Positions 24,628 to 37,801 of a DNA stretch of 64,000 bases are shown in pieces (the first letter of the stretch is position 1; the number at the start of each line of letters is the position of its first letter). The notes beneath the pieces are model-generated. The model saw only the letters and a program-made list of their open reading frames with translations, made no database searches and was not told where the DNA came from. A program made the position numbers and the translations under genes. The stretch is from Thuidium tamariscinum (Eukaryota > Streptophyta > Bryopsida > Hypnales > Thuidiaceae). The stretch is taken from contig OX344751.2 of NCBI GenBank assembly GCA_947034885.2, positions 13,330,001 through 13,394,000 on the forward strand. Direction: 5' to 3'.

Positions 24628-25410
24628 ATGGATTTGTCTGTGTTCTTGATCCTTCTCTTCGTCACCTTGAATTTCGTTGCCGAGTGCTACAATTGGAGTC
24701 AGTACAGGGTGAAGTTGGGCATATTCATCGCCACTCTCATCATCACCTTGCCAAATATCACATTCATGGTCATTGATTGGTGGCAATCCCCGCACTCCAA
24801 GATGGCCTTGTTGGTTTTGAACACGTTCCAGCCGATACTTCGAGGAGAAACGTACAGGTTGTTCAGGTGGTTGAAAAGTGGGGGAATGGGTTTAACTTCT
24901 GACGAACTCAATTACCTGCTCATTTCAAACCCCAGTAACAGTGCCGATTTCTTCATGACCAGAGAATGCTTCCTAGCTTCGAGAAGTGCAGGGTTCAAGG
25001 TCATAACAGAAGATGACGACGAGTTTGAAGTTTCATTCCCTTTTTTAGACTATAATAGATGTACTGGATTTACGATGCACTATGAAAATGAGACCACTTT
25101 TGTTCAAGAGTTTAGGTTTAGTAGGAAATTAAGGGATCTTTGGAGGAAGTTGGGCTATGAAGGTTTCGTAAGTCATCGTTTATTTAGGTCCAGTTTGATT
25201 AGAAATCGAACTTACACAAATGTGGATGTCCCAACAGCAAAGCGGTTAGCAATTCGGTTGATGAAAATATGTAACACTAAATTGCCTATCCTAGCAGAAT
25301 TTGAATGTAGGCGGGAGTGGTTTTATTTTCATGCAGCTTCCACTCTTGACTACCTCGACAAAGACCTCGTGCTCATACACGCTCAAGGAGAAGCCATTGC
25401 AGTGGGCTAG
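24628..25410 (+). CDS. Two-TM unknown protein, family copy A
   Basis: A 260-residue open frame with no in-frame break. Residues 3-20 are hydrophobic (FLILLFVTLNFVA) and end at a Cys, so they could be a signal peptide or signal anchor. Residues 29-48 form a second hydrophobic segment (GIFIATLIITLPNITFMVI). The rest is soluble-looking, with an acidic stretch at about 128-133 and a conserved potential N-glycosylation site in YENET. The tail YFHAASTLDYLDKDLVLI is invariant in all three copies. The ATG at 24628 is preferred because the leader CGAAGCAGGCAATATAA just upstream is identical in copies A and B. I do not recognise the family. No intron is needed. The gene is plausibly expressed, given that the frame is maintained in A and B. 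Confidence 0.72.
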   Translation: MDLSVFLILLFVTLNFVAECYNWSQYRVKLGIFIATLIITLPNITFMVIDWWQSPHSKMALLVLNTFQPILRGETYRLFRWLKSGGMGLTSDELNYLLISNPSNSADFFMTRECFLASRSAGFKVITEDDDEFEVSFPFLDYNRCTGFTMHYENETTFVQEFRFSRKLRDLWRKLGYEGFVSHRLFRSSLIRNRTYTNVDVPTAKRLAIRLMKICNTKLPILAEFECRREWFYFHAASTLDYLDKDLVLIHAQGEAIAVG

Positions 25411-26940
25411 TACTTCCTTGTTTTGACAATATTGTCAACGGACTTTGTTGAAGGCCAGCCAGAACAAAAGATGGAACGGTTCAAGTTGTTGGAATCGAAA
25501 GCAACTTAAAGGTGATCGATGTTGCTCCCAGGACCAGTGCCTAAGAATTTCCTTACAGACCTCTGCTTTTATTTCTATTTTTCATCTCTGGGAATCAAAT
25601 CCTTGGCCTAGAACAAGATGCACATTCTGAACATTCAGTCTTGATTGGGCGACATTAAACCTGTTGTTGAGGCCAGGTAATTAACTCAAGGTCGACTGGT
25701 AGCTTAGGTTTATGAAGAATCCATTTGGATGGCTGTTGTGGGAGATGCAAACTTGTTTAGGGTTACATACAGGCTTTGCGGAGTATGTGCAGACTCTGTG
25801 CTCCTTCAAGCGATGTAACGTAGCTCCCCTTGCTGGCAATAAGTTGGAATATAGTGTTGCTCCAAACCCTAAAGTCGATGCATAGCAGGAAGGAGTTGCT
25901 CTTTGAGAGAGAATTCACTGTACCTTACATGGCCAATGGTTTCTTTCGGAGGTTATATGGGCTTTACGTTTCCTATCGTTGCGGTTGGAGGTGGGTTAAG
26001 ATGTGATAACAATGCTCTCATGATGCAATTTGTAGATGCTTTTAACAGGTCATCACGATTGGGACGGAAGCATTTGAACCCACTTGCAACGGTCTCTAAG
26101 CAAGGAGACAAAAATTTCCACCAGGAGTTCCAAACACTTCGTCCAAAAATGTAGAGAGCGAACATCGTTTCGGTTCCGTCCAGCTGATTATTTTTCACCT
26201 GAGATGCGTCACTCGGGTCTTGCGGTTGAAGGCACAGAGTGCGGGTACCTCCCATGGACTGGGCGGCTGTCCCCAGCTTCAACGGTAGTTATTTTGTACC
26301 TTCAAAACTTCATCCTTTCAATCATATTCTGAAGACGGTAACGCACATGTTTCATTTGCGGCATTGACTTGGGTAATGTTGTGTCTGATGGCAATCTTCT
26401 GCAAATTATTTGCAAATCACGGAAAGGTTGGATCTGGACTTCTGGAGCCTCATTGTATATTGGAGGATTACGAAGGCAACCTCCAAGTCAAATTCACTCC
26501 GGGCACATGAGGAGCTTCTTAATTATTATAACTGAGTCCGCCCTTGGTTCTGAATTGGGTTTTCTGCTCTCTGGTTGCAGCATCTGTTGCTGTCGAGAGC
26601 TTTCTGCGAAAATCGTTAGTTGAATTCCTGCGCTTGCAAGTGCTTTTGTCGGTTCCCCTCCCCTGGCATTTAAACTTAGCTTGGAGGCTTAATCTGTTTC
26701 GACCGAGATTGCAGGCCCCACTTTGTTGATAACTGTTAAAGCCATCGGTTTGCTGTTTGTGATTACATTTTTAATTGTCCAAACTATTTTTGATGGAAAA
26801 GGATTCATTTGATGTCTCAAAATTGTATCAAGTGCATAAGAGTAATGAACAGGAGTTGAAGAGTCTTTTGAGTAATCAACAGTTGAAGCATTTTGAGCTT
26901 CAAGGTTAGAGGAGTCTAGTTGCATGATCTAAGCATCCTG
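25411..26940 (+). other. Conserved 3' region of copy A
   Basis: This is strongly similar to 31794-34700 in B and 46379-48400 in C, in part above 90 percent by eye. It could be a long 3' UTR or a decayed second gene. An 82-codon frame (26084-26332) exists in all three copies, but nearly all differences change the residue, so it is not under protein constraint. Short frames elsewhere shift between copies. Confidence 0.55.
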
Positions 26941-27620
26941 TGTTTTCAGCTTTGAATGTTCTAAGAATATTGTGTGAATGCTAGAAAATTAAGAAATAAA
27001 TTAGGTTGGTTTTCCCTTGTGGGGCTAACATTTTTTAGCCAAAAAATTGTCATTTCAATCAACAAGCTCTCCAAAGCAAAAACAACGGATGGTTTCAAGT
27101 GCATATCCCTTAAAAGACAAAGGCTTTAGAAGGTACATATGCATATGCCACTAAGATGGACGTACCCAACCAGTTTTCAATACTATATTTTGAACCAAGC
27201 TTGAAAATATATATAAATATAGAATGTCCAAAATGTACAATTTCCTTAAATGAATTCAAAAATTGGTCCAAGATATTTGAAATAGTTAAACTTCACAAAT
27301 TTATAGTGTTTTCATACATACTCAAAAAGTTACCAATTTTTTTTGAAAATTCATGCTTTTCAATTGCTAATGTGTTAAAAATTATTTCATTTGTTTATTC
27401 CACTTCAAAATACCATAAGTGGGGATTATATTTAGCTATGAGCAACCATAATTGAATTTCTATATTAGATATTGATAAGTCCACATCACCTTGCACCAAT
27501 CACTAGATGACATATGGGGTATTTTCTTACAAATATGAATTCATCTATGCTCAATTTGATCTCATGTAGGGTATGTGAAATTGCTTAAAATGATGTATAC
27601 AGGTACCTTGGACACTTTAA

Positions 27621-27652
27621 CCTCTTAAGACCCAAGTGACCATTTATTGGTC
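27621..27652. repeat. Old TTAA-element end shared by copies A, B and C
   Basis: TTAA at 27617-27620 is followed by CCTCTTAAGACCCAAGTGACC and the palindrome GACCATTTATTGGTC (27638-27652). The same end is at 35388 in B and 49081 in C, so it predates the duplication. The other end was not found. Confidence 0.5.
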
Positions 27653-29363
27653 AAAGCCATTCTTTTCTAATCTTCCTATTTTCAAAATTTTGAATTTTTT
27701 TCAAAAAATAACTTCCAAGCAAATAGACTACATTATTAATCCAATAATAGTAGTTTTGTCAAATTCCAAGTTAATTTCCACATTGAAGAATTGTTTAACT
27801 TTAGTTGAGTGGTACATAGTGAATTTCGTATAATATATAATATCTCATGTTTTTACATTTAGTTTGGGCAAGTACTAAAAAGTTAGCCAACTAATGTAGG
27901 TCTTGCCCACCTAAAAAAACAACTCTAGATAACTCAAGGAGAAATCAAGCCTATTCCCATCTTTGTTTTCTTACAAATTGACTACTCTCATTTCAATGAT
28001 AAGTGTGCATTGCAAACTTCACCAAAAATTGCAAAATGACTAGAATATTGTAAAATTTTAGATGAGAATTTTCAACTCTCTCCGTTGAGTGCAAAAGGCA
28101 TTATTTCAAAATATTCTCATTGAAGTATGCTCCTTTCAAAAGTGTTGCCTTGTTTTTTTATTGACCTAAATAAAACTTCAAACTTCAAATATCTACTATT
28201 AAACTATACGGTCAAATAATCTTAAATTTTTTTAGGTGCTTACCTCAATGTGAATTACAAGATTGTACTATTGTATTATATTGAATCTCAAAAACAAATG
28301 AACAAAAAAATTTGCTTAAGTTTTTGGCAACTTTAGTCCATTTTGAAAGTAGACTCTCCTTGGATCTCGATATTTGGGCCTCAATTTCTATTATTTCACA
28401 TTTTTGTAAAAGTTTCCTTATATATTGGACAAAACACAAAATTGTAAACATTTTGGCAAAGTCATAGAGAAAATTATGAGATCAAAAAATAAATTAAAAA
28501 AATAAAAGGATAAAAACTATGCCTTTACAAAGTACGTATTCTATGAGATTACAATGATTACATTGATTTTTTCTCCATACTTCTCTAACATGTGAAAATC
28601 TTAAGAAATATTGCAAGGGATGCTATGTACATACCTCAATCCTAATTTTTGGCCCTAGCAAACCAATTTTTCACAACCGAACACTACAGAAACGAGGCCC
28701 TAAATAGTATAAGATTAACTTATTTGTGTTGATTGAGACAAAATTGGAATTTTATGTGTTGATCCATTCACTTCATTTCTCAACAAAAATGTGTTGGTTG
28801 TGACAAAAACAAATTTTGCTTAATTGATTTGGCTATCCAATAAACATATTTTAAGTGAAATTTTAGACTTCATTTAGACATTATAGAATAATTTTTTTCA
28901 AAAAAATTTGTACAAAGAAGAAATGGGATATCAAACCGGAATTTATCTAGAAAAATCCATTTGTGATTTCAAGCCTCCAACCAAAGTAATGGGCAAATTT
29001 TAGAGAGGGGTTGTAAGGGACACATTTTAGGACAATTTAAATTTCTTCTTTAAAATTTGTACATAACTTTTGATTAAAGGCTAAACAAATTTTTCAAAAT
29101 ATACTTTATTTTGATTTTCCACCTTTTCTAAGTCCAAATTTTTTTGAAAAAAAGTTGAACTACTATGCTTAAATAAAGTCTAAAATTCTACTTAGAGTAT
29201 GTTCTCTAGTCTTGACTTAACTTTGAATGATTGAACTCATACTCATCCTATTCAAATATAGCCCATGTGACTTATTCTTCCTACTATTATCCTTTTAATA
29301 TAAAGAGCTTGCCTTTTCCTAACTTTCACTGCTAAAGTAAGTGGCACTTAAAGTTCAAATGTC

Positions 29364-29381
29364 ATATATATATATATATAT
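29364..29381. repeat. TA microsatellite
   Basis: A simple (TA)n run of about 18 bp in AT-rich DNA of copy A. Confidence 0.8.
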
Positions 29382-31004
29382 TTTATGAAATTTAGTGTAA
29401 ATTAAACTTTAGTATACATTTAATTAAAATTTTAATATAAATTTAGTATTATCAAATTTTACTTTTATATTCCTATCCATGTGGAAAGTCTATTGACATG
29501 GCAACCTTGCCTACAAGGCAATTTCTCGGGGCAATTTTTGCATATATTGCAATCCACACGGAAATTTTTGAACAATAAAAATTTGACCAAACAAAAATCA
29601 AGATAGTTATGTTGATTATTATCTGAATCAAAATTATATTCTAATCAAATGTCCTACATTAGAAAAGACTTGAACCCAAAAGAGGGCGCTTTGTAATGCA
29701 AAAATTTGGGTGGGAAGAGCCTTCACAACTTACTAATTAGGCCAAGAATTCTATGATGAATTCAAAAATTAGTCATCATTACTCAATCCATCTCAATGAT
29801 CTGAGGAATTAGTGGGTGGGAAGAGCCTTCTAAATTCACTAATTGGCCATGAATTGCATTATGAACTCAAAAATTCCTCATCATTACCCAATATAACTTC
29901 AAGATATCATAAATCTTTTGATGATTTCCTCATGAAGGATGGAACACATACCAAGTGGTGGGTGTAATGCCACGTATGATTGCTTTCATACTCATGTAAT
30001 TACATGCAATTAGTACTAAAATTGGTAAGAAAACTCGAGGTCTCTTCTGGGTTCAATTCTTTTCTAATGGACAATAATTTTCATGTTAGTTTGAACATTG
30101 TTTTTTCTTGTATTGTAAATCTAGATTGTATATACTTAGAAGATGTAATGCATCTTAACTTAAGTTAAAGTAGACCAGGCTAATTCTGTCTGCAATCTAT
30201 TTCCATCACCCTATATTTGACGGCAACTTGAACTGGGCTGGGCTCCTCATCATTCGTTACTGTAAGTTACTGTAAGTTAAGTTAGTGTCTTTGTTGCGTC
30301 GGCTCCATTGGCATGGCCATCTCCTCGTCTCTGCCATCTCAAGAATTTCAAGTGCATACTTGCACCAATACTAACTTCGGTGCCTTCTATTTCTCTACAG
30401 TTGACGGACTGGTGACCGTGGAAATCATGCATTTTGATTCCGTGTGACATCATCTACTTTAGAAAAGCCAAATATATTCATTGGAAGTCAAAACCCTGTA
30501 GAAGATTTCCCCTTTCCACCCCTAAAACCGAGGACCAATAATTGCACTTCCACTCTACAAGGGAAGATTCTCTCTCATTCTGCGGACGCAAAACGTCCTC
30601 TTCGACGTTTAAGGGTTAAGGTTGCTCAGTTTTCTCTCCTGTAGCCCGTAGCTGGTGCACTTGGCGCTTCGATAGTCTCCAATAACGAGATCGAAAGTTG
30701 AATCGACTCTTGTAATATCTTGGGTCGAACAACCTTAATTTGGACTTAGCTTCAGATCATTCTCTCCCCGAAGTTGTTGATCAGAAGACCCTATTTCTCC
30801 CGGAACTCTGCACACTAGCTTACAAGTGCTTTCTCTTTCCAGTCTCCGAGATTGTAAAACGGATCCATGCATGCGCCGACTGCGAAGTCGATGTACTAGT
30901 TTGTATCTCTGTCTGTCAAGGTTTCTTTCGGACAGCCTGGTAGTGAGTTTCCCCCGTTTCTCCGTTTATTCTAACTAGTTCATTGATCGAAACAGGCAAT
31001 ATAA

Positions 31005-31793
31005 ATGGATTTGTCTGTGTTCTTGATCCTTCTCTTCGTCACCATGAATTTCGTTGCCGAGTGCTACAATTGGAGTCAGTACAGGGTGAAGTTGGGCATA
31101 TTCATCGCCACTCTCATCATCACCTTGCCAAACATCGTATTCGTGGTCATTGATTGGTGGCAATCCCCGCACTCCAAGATGGCCTTGTTGGTTTTGAACA
31201 CGTTCCAGCCGATACTTCGAGGAGAAACGTACAGGTTGTTCATGTGGTTGAAAAGTGTGGGAATGGGTTTAACTTCTGACGAGCTCAATTACCTGCCCAC
31301 TTTAAACCCTTGCAACCGTTCTGATTTCTTCATGACCAGAGAATGCTTTGACCAAGCTTCAGAAAGTGCAGTGTGGAAGGCCATACCAGAAGATGACGAC
31401 GTACCCGAACCTCCATTCCCTTCTTTGGATAATAACGGATTTATTGGCTTTCTAACGGACTATGAAAATGAGACTGTCTTTATTCATGAATTTAGGTTGA
31501 GTAGGAAACTATGGGATCTTTGGAACAAGTTGAGCTACTGTGAAGATTTAATGAGTCATCGTTTATTTAGGTCCAGTTTGATTAGAAGTCGAACTTACAC
31601 AAATGTAGATGTGCCAACAGCAAAGCGGTTAGCAACGAGATTGGGTAAAATTTGTAGCTCAAGATTGCCCATAGTTGCGAAAGTTGAATGGAAACGGGAG
31701 TGGGCATATTTTCATGCTGCTTCCACTCTTGACTACCTCGACAAAGACCTCGTGCTCATACAGAGTGAAGGAGAAGGCCTTGCAGTGGGGTAG
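31005..31793 (+). CDS. Two-TM unknown protein, family copy B
   Basis: A 262-residue open frame, intact. It shares the architecture of copy A: two hydrophobic N-terminal segments (about residues 3-20 and 29-48), a soluble C-terminal part, YENET, and the invariant YFHAASTLDYLDKDLVLI tail. Over residues 1-97 it differs from A at only about five positions, whereas the middle (about 98-235) differs at roughly a third of positions and carries two small insertions. The start is fixed by the conserved leader before the ATG. The 5' flank is closer to that of copy C in places (TTCAGATCATTCTCTCCCCG). Function is unknown. It sits at the 5' side of the duplicated block, like its paralogues. Confidence 0.72.
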   Translation: MDLSVFLILLFVTMNFVAECYNWSQYRVKLGIFIATLIITLPNIVFVVIDWWQSPHSKMALLVLNTFQPILRGETYRLFMWLKSVGMGLTSDELNYLPTLNPCNRSDFFMTRECFDQASESAVWKAIPEDDDVPEPPFPSLDNNGFIGFLTDYENETVFIHEFRLSRKLWDLWNKLSYCEDLMSHRLFRSSLIRSRTYTNVDVPTAKRLATRLGKICSSRLPIVAKVEWKREWAYFHAASTLDYLDKDLVLIQSEGEGLAVG

Positions 31794-34700
31794 TAAGTTA
31801 CATCCTTATTCCAACACCATTGTGGTCGGGCCCAGCTGAAGGCCATGCTGAACAGAAGATGGAATGCGTCAGATTGTTGGAATCGAAAGCAGCTAAACAA
31901 GGTGATCGATGATGCTCCCAGGACCAGTGCCAAAGTATTTCCTTACACATCTCTGCTTTTGTTTCAATCCCTTCATCTGCAAATCAAATTCATGGCATAC
32001 AAGTATAGAACAAGAAGCACATTCACTGGTACGATCTTCATTAGGTGACAATCAAGCTGTTGTTGAGGCTAAGTAATCAACACAAGGTCGATTGGGAACT
32101 TAAGTCTATGAAGAATCCATTTGGATGGCTCTTGTGGGAGATGTAAACTTATGCATGATTAAATGCAGGCTTTGATGAGTATGTGCGGACTTTTTGTTCT
32201 TTATAGGGCTTTTCTTTTTTTTCTCATTTTTGTGAAGTGCCAATGTGGTGATACAAAATGTACTAGTGGTGCTCCAAATTTCAGTTTTCATCCACATATT
32301 GGATAGGAAATATCACATTAGCCCATATCACATGTCTATAGTTCTATTTTCGTCGACAATTTTGCGATTTCACCCAAGGTTGTTTTTTTAATTCAAAGTT
32401 TTTTGGTGAAAACTTCATGTTTTTTGCCATTTTGTAGCCAAGTTCTTTTTTTCTGGTGCAATCTGGCACCAGATGGCAAAAAAAAATGCCCTTGATTGAA
32501 GCTTTGTAGTAGATACAACTCTCTTTGTTGTGTAATTATTGTTGGTGTGTGCTTATTATGGAATAGAAGTTTCTTAGGTTGAGCTTTGATTTCTTCTCAA
32601 GCATGGATACAGGAAATGATGTCGTCCCCTTCAAGCGATGTAACGTAGCTCCCCTTGCTGGCTATAAGTTGGAATATAGTGTTGCTCGAAACCCTAAATT
32701 CGATGCATAGCAGGAAGGAGTTGCTCTTTGAGAGAGAATTCACTCTACCTTACATGGCCAATGGTTCCTCTCGGAGGTTTTCTGTGCTTTACGTTTCCTA
32801 TCGTTGCGGTTGGAGGTGGGTTAAGACTTAAGATATGACAACAGTGCTCTCATGATGCATTTTGTAGATGCTTTAACAGGTCATCGTGAATGTGATGGAA
32901 GCATTTGAATCCACATGCAACGGTCTCTAAGCAAGGAGACAAAAATTTCCACCAGGAGTTCCAGACACTTCGTCCAAAAATGTAGAGAGCGAACATCGTT
33001 TCGGTTCCGTCCAGCTGATTATTTTTCACCTGCTATGCGTCACTCGGGTCTTGCGGTCGAAGGCACAGAGTTCGGGTACCTCCCATGGACTGCGTGGCTG
33101 TCCCCAGCTTCAACGGTAGTTATTTCGTACCTTCAAAACTTCATCCTTTCAATCATATTCTGAAGACGGTAACGCACATGTTTCATTTGCGGCATTGACT
33201 TGGGTAATGCTGTGTCTGATGGCATTCTTCTGCAAGTTATTTGCAAATCACGGAAGGGTGGGATCTGGACTTCTGGAGCCTCATTACATTACGAACTAAG
33301 GCATCGTCCAAGTCAAATTCACTCCGGGTACATGAGGAGCTTCTTAGTTATTATAACTGAGTCCGCTCTTGGTTCTGAATTGGTGCTTCTGTGTATTCCC
33401 CTCCCCTGGCATATAAGCTTAGCTTGGAGGCTTGATCTTTGTTGAGAATTGTGACACATTTCTAATTATTCCAACTATTTTCGATGGAAATGCATGGTTC
33501 ACTTGATGTTTCAAAACTGCCTGAAGCAAGAGTAATCAACAGGAGTTGAAGAGATCTTTGAGGCACCAATGGGAGTTGAAGCATTTCTTGCTTTGAGGGT
33601 AGTTGTTTTAGGGGAGTCTATTGGCATGATTTAGGCCCCCCATATGTTCAACTTTTGAGTATTAAAAAAACAGTTCACGAGTATTAAAGAACAAGGAAAC
33701 AACTTAGATTGGTCTTCTCTTGAGGAGGGTAAAATTCTTGAGTTTCAAGCAGTTCGACTGACTAGGACTGAGTTCACTCGCTCCTTCGATTCTCATGCTT
33801 GCAATGTGCTGGAATGGATATGTGCTCACTGCTCAATGTGATGAGTAACAAAAATGTGTTTTGGGGTTTGAGGGAGATTCAAACGCTTGATTGCCAGCGC
33901 TTGTTCGTAGCTTCAATGGTGTCTATCTAATTAGTGCCTTCAAAATTCCGCCCTTGTTTCAGAATTGGGTTTTCTGCTCTCCGTTTGCAGCATCTGCTGC
34001 TGTCGAGAGCTTGTTGCGTTGATTGTGAGTTGAATTCCTGCGCTTGCAAGTGCTTTTGTGGGTTCCCCTCCCCTGGCATTTAAGCTTAGCTTGGAGGTTT
34101 ATGGCGAATTTCGTTAAAACGGCGATATGCCATTAGTTTGGCAGTTTTTATAGTTCGGACCGCGAAGTCCGAAATCTAAACCTGTCATACATTTTTAAAA
34201 TCTATATGTGTTGTAGATGAATGAAATCTATACTAGTCCAAGATGTTTCAGACTGCAACGTCCAAACTTTAAAAATGTCGTAGATTTTGTAAATCTATAC
34301 AAGTCTTAGATGTTTGAAATTCTATACCAGTCTTAGATGTTAGCTTTTAGCTTGGACCACGTGATCTGAAAAATGGCATAGTGAATATTGCCATTTTTTT
34401 AAAATTCGCCATGTTTGATCTTTGTTGTGAATTACTCTCCGGGATTGCAGGGCCCACTTTGTTGATAACCTGGAAATACTGACTGTTAAAGCCATTGGTT
34501 TGCTATTCACTGATTACGTTTTGAATTGTCCAAACTATTTTTGATGGAAAAGGATTCATTTGATGTTTCAAAATTGTATCAAGTGCTAAGAGTAATGAGC
34601 AAGAGTTGAAGAGTTTTTTGAAGCAATCAACAAGAGTTGAAGCATTTTGAGCTTGGAGGGTGGTTGTTTTAAGAAAGTCTAGTGGCATGATCCAAGCATC
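31794..34700 (+). other. Conserved 3' region of copy B
   Basis: Homologous to 25411-26940 and 46379-48400. It holds the MITE at 34101-34412 and an internal duplication around GGCATWTAAGCTTAGCTTGG (33407 and 34074). A short segment just after the gene (31845-31990) is open in B and C but shifted in A. No convincing coding content. Confidence 0.5.
34101..34412. mobile_element. MITE, ATGGCGAATTT family, target duplication GTTT
   Basis: Ends ATGGCGAATTTCGTTAAA and an inverted AATTCGCCAT. Flanked by GTTT at 34097-34100 and 34413-34416. Copies A and C continue without it at the same place (CTTAGCTTGGAGGCTTAATC in C), which is a related empty site and proves insertion after the duplication. Confidence 0.92.
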
Positions 34701-36411
34701 CTATGTTTTCAACTTTGAATGTTCTAAGAATATTGTGTGAATGCTAAAAAATTAGGAAATAAATTAGGTTGGTTTTCCCTTGTAGGGGCTAACATTTTTG
34801 AGCAAAAAATTGTCATTTCAATCAACAAGCTGACAAGCTCTCCAAAGCAAAAACAATAGATGGTTTCAACTGCATATCCCTTAAAAGGCAAAGGCTTTAG
34901 AAGGTACATATGCTTATGCCACTAAGATGGATGTGCCCAACCAATTTTTAACACTCTATTTTGTACCAAGCTTGAAAATATATAGATAGACAATGTCCAA
35001 AATGTACAACTTCCTTAAATGATTGCAAAAATTGGTCCAAGATATTCCATATAGTTGAAATTTACAAATTCATAGTGTATTCATACATACTCAAAAAGTT
35101 ATCAATTTTTTTGAAAATTCATGCTTTTCAATTGCCAACATGTAAAAAATTATATCATTTGTTTATTCCTCTTCAAAGGACCATAAGTGGGGATTATATT
35201 TAGCTAAGAGCAACCATAACTGAATTTCCATATTAGATTTTGATAAGCTCAAATTACCTTGCACTAATCGCTAGGTAACATATGAGGCATTTTTTACAAA
35301 TATGAATTCATCTATGCTAAATTTGACCTCACGTAAGATATGTGAGATTGCTTAAAGTGATGTGTTTAGGTGCCTTAGACACCTTAAACTCTAAAGACAC
35401 AAGTGACCACTTATTGGTCAAAGCCACTCTTTTTTGAACTTTCTATTTTCAAATTTTGAATTGTTTTCAAAAGAATAACTTCTAAGCAAATAGACTACAT
35501 TACTAATTCAATAATAGTAGTTTCATCAATAAAATACCAAGTTAAATTCCAAATTATAGAATTGTTTACAGTTGAATGGTATATAATAACGTTCATATAT
35601 ATTTTATGTTTTTACATTTTGTTTGGGCATGTATTGAAAAGTTAGCCAACCAATGCAATTCTTGCCTACCTAAAAAAGAACAAATCTAGAGAGTTCAAGG
35701 ACAAGATAAGTATTCCCACCTTTGTTTTTCTTACAGACACTATTCTCATTTCAAGCACCACTATGCATTGTAAGCTTCACCAAAATTGCAAAATGACCAG
35801 AATGTTGTAAAATTTTAGATGAGCATTCTCAACTCTCTCCACTCAGTGCAAAAGGCATCATTTCAAAATATTCTCAGTAAGATATACTCTTTCAAAAAAA
35901 ATATTTATTGACTCAAAAAATCCTTCAAACTTAAACATCTACTACTAATCTATATGGACAAATAATTTGAAATTTTTTGAGGTTCTTGCCACAGTGTGAG
36001 CTACAAGATTCTACAATCATATTATATTGAATCTCAAAAACAAATGAATAAACAAATTGCTCAAGTTTTCATCAACTTTAGTCCATTTGAAAGTACACTC
36101 TTTTTAGATCATAAGCTAGATCATAAGAGATTGACTTTCCAAAGATATGAGACCATATTTGGGCCTCAATTTATATTATTTTATAATTTTGTACAAGTTT
36201 CCTTATATTTGACAAAGTATAAAGTTCTATACATCTTGGCAAAGTTGTAGAGCAAATTATGAAATTAAAAAATTAATTAAAAAAATTAAAAGGGTAAAGT
36301 TATACCTTTACAAAAAACATATTCTATGACTTCACAATGAGTACATTGATTTTTTCTCCATACTTCTCTAAGTGCAAAAATCTTCCAAAAAATTGCAAAG
36401 CTTACCATGTA

Positions 36412-37801
36412 CAGTGGGGTACCAATCAAAATGTTGTTTTCGAATTTACAGTGAGAAAAATTTCAGTATTGCCAACTTTGAAAGCCCCTCGAGAGCTCAA
36501 AAATTGGTGTTTTACCATGAAATTTTTACCACGGCATCATCTTTAAGTTAATTATATGTATGCCGAATTTCAAGGCCAAAAGATTCACCAAAAAGAAGTT
36601 ATTTAAAATCTACCAACATGGGTAGTGGTGACAAACATTTCACTACTTTCAACTTTGACACCTTCCTAAGGATTGAGTTTTTTTTTCTTTTGCCATGAAA
36701 TTTTTGTCATGAAACAATCTCTATGTTTTTAGTATGCATAAGAAATTTTAAGGTAAATTTTTTTTTTAAGAAGATATTTGAAATCTCCCAACATGTGTAG
36801 TTTTGAGAAAATTTTCACAATTGCCAACTTTGACACCCTCTTAAGGGCTGAAAAATTGGTTTCTTACCATGAATTTTTTGTGTGAAGTCATCTATATGTT
36901 GATAATATGTGCTACAAATTTCAAATTCAAATGAATTACCAAAAAAAAGATATACAAAATCTCCCAACATGTGTAGTTGTGAGAAATTTTTCACTATTGC
37001 CAACTTTGACACCCTCCCAAGGGCTGAAAATTTGTCTATTTAACATGAATTTTTTTGAATAAGATCAAATTTATGTTGATAATATATGCTCCAAATTTCA
37101 AGTTCAAAATACTTACCCAAAAAAAGATATTCAAAATCTCTCAACATGTGTAGTTGTAAGATTCAGTTTTTACATTCGTGTCAAACTTTGCTCCACAAAA
37201 TAACACTATACTAAGGGCTCAAAAACTCCTCCTCACAACTACACATGTTAGGAGATTTTGTATATCTTTTTTATGGTAATTCATTTGAAATTGAAATTTG
37301 TAGCACATATTATCAACATATAGATGACTTCACACAAAAAATTCATGGTAAGAAACCAATTTTTCAGCCCTTAAGAGGGTGTCAAAGTTGGCAATTGTGA
37401 AAATTTTCTCAAAACTACACATGTTGGGAGATTTCAAATATCTTCTTAAAAAAAATTTTACCTTAAAATTTCTTATACATACTAAAAACATAGAGATTGT
37501 TTCATGACAAAAATTTCATGGCAAAAGAAAAAAAACTCAATCCTTAGAAAGGTGTCAAAGTTGAAAGTAGTGAAATGTTTGTCACTACTACCCATGTTGG
37601 TAGATTTTAAATGACTTTTTTTCGGTGAATCTTTTGGCCTTGAAATTCGGCATACATATAATTAACTTAAAGATGATGCTGTGGTAAAAATTTCGTGGTA
37701 AAATACTAATTTTTGAGCTCTCGAGGGGCTTTCAAAGTTGGCAATACTGAAATTTTTCTCACTGTGAATTCGAAAATGACATTTTGATTGGTACCCCACT
37801 G
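36412..37801. mobile_element. Foldback element, TA target, CAGTGGGG termini
   Basis: A near-perfect palindrome of 1390 bp with arms of about 600-690 bp. Ends CAGTGGGGTACCAATCAAAA and its inverted copy. The left flank is TA (36410-36411); the right flank is TG, where copy A shows a single TA in TATGTACATACCTCAATCC at about 28626. Each arm contains subrepeats of about 180 bp with the cores CCAACATGTGTAG and TTGCCAACTTTGACACC. It is non-coding. TA target and CAGT ends fit a Tc1/mariner-type relative. Confidence 0.9.

Larger units (their letters stand above)
24170..30170 (+). repeat. Segmental duplication copy A
   Basis: This block is collinear with copy B (about 30190-40060) and, for its first part, copy C (about 44960-49407). 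The shared order is gene 5' flank, the ~260-residue gene, a long conserved 3' region, then AT-rich sequence containing an old TTAA-element end (27617-27652). Copy A ends almost exactly where copy B begins, so A and B are tandem. Copy A lacks the MITE and both foldbacks present in B. Confidence 0.82.

Noticed and set aside
26084-26332. 82-codon frame present in all three segmental copies (also 32915 and 47492)
   Set aside because: Nearly all differences between copies change the residue and the flanking non-coding DNA is just as similar, so there is no sign of protein constraint.
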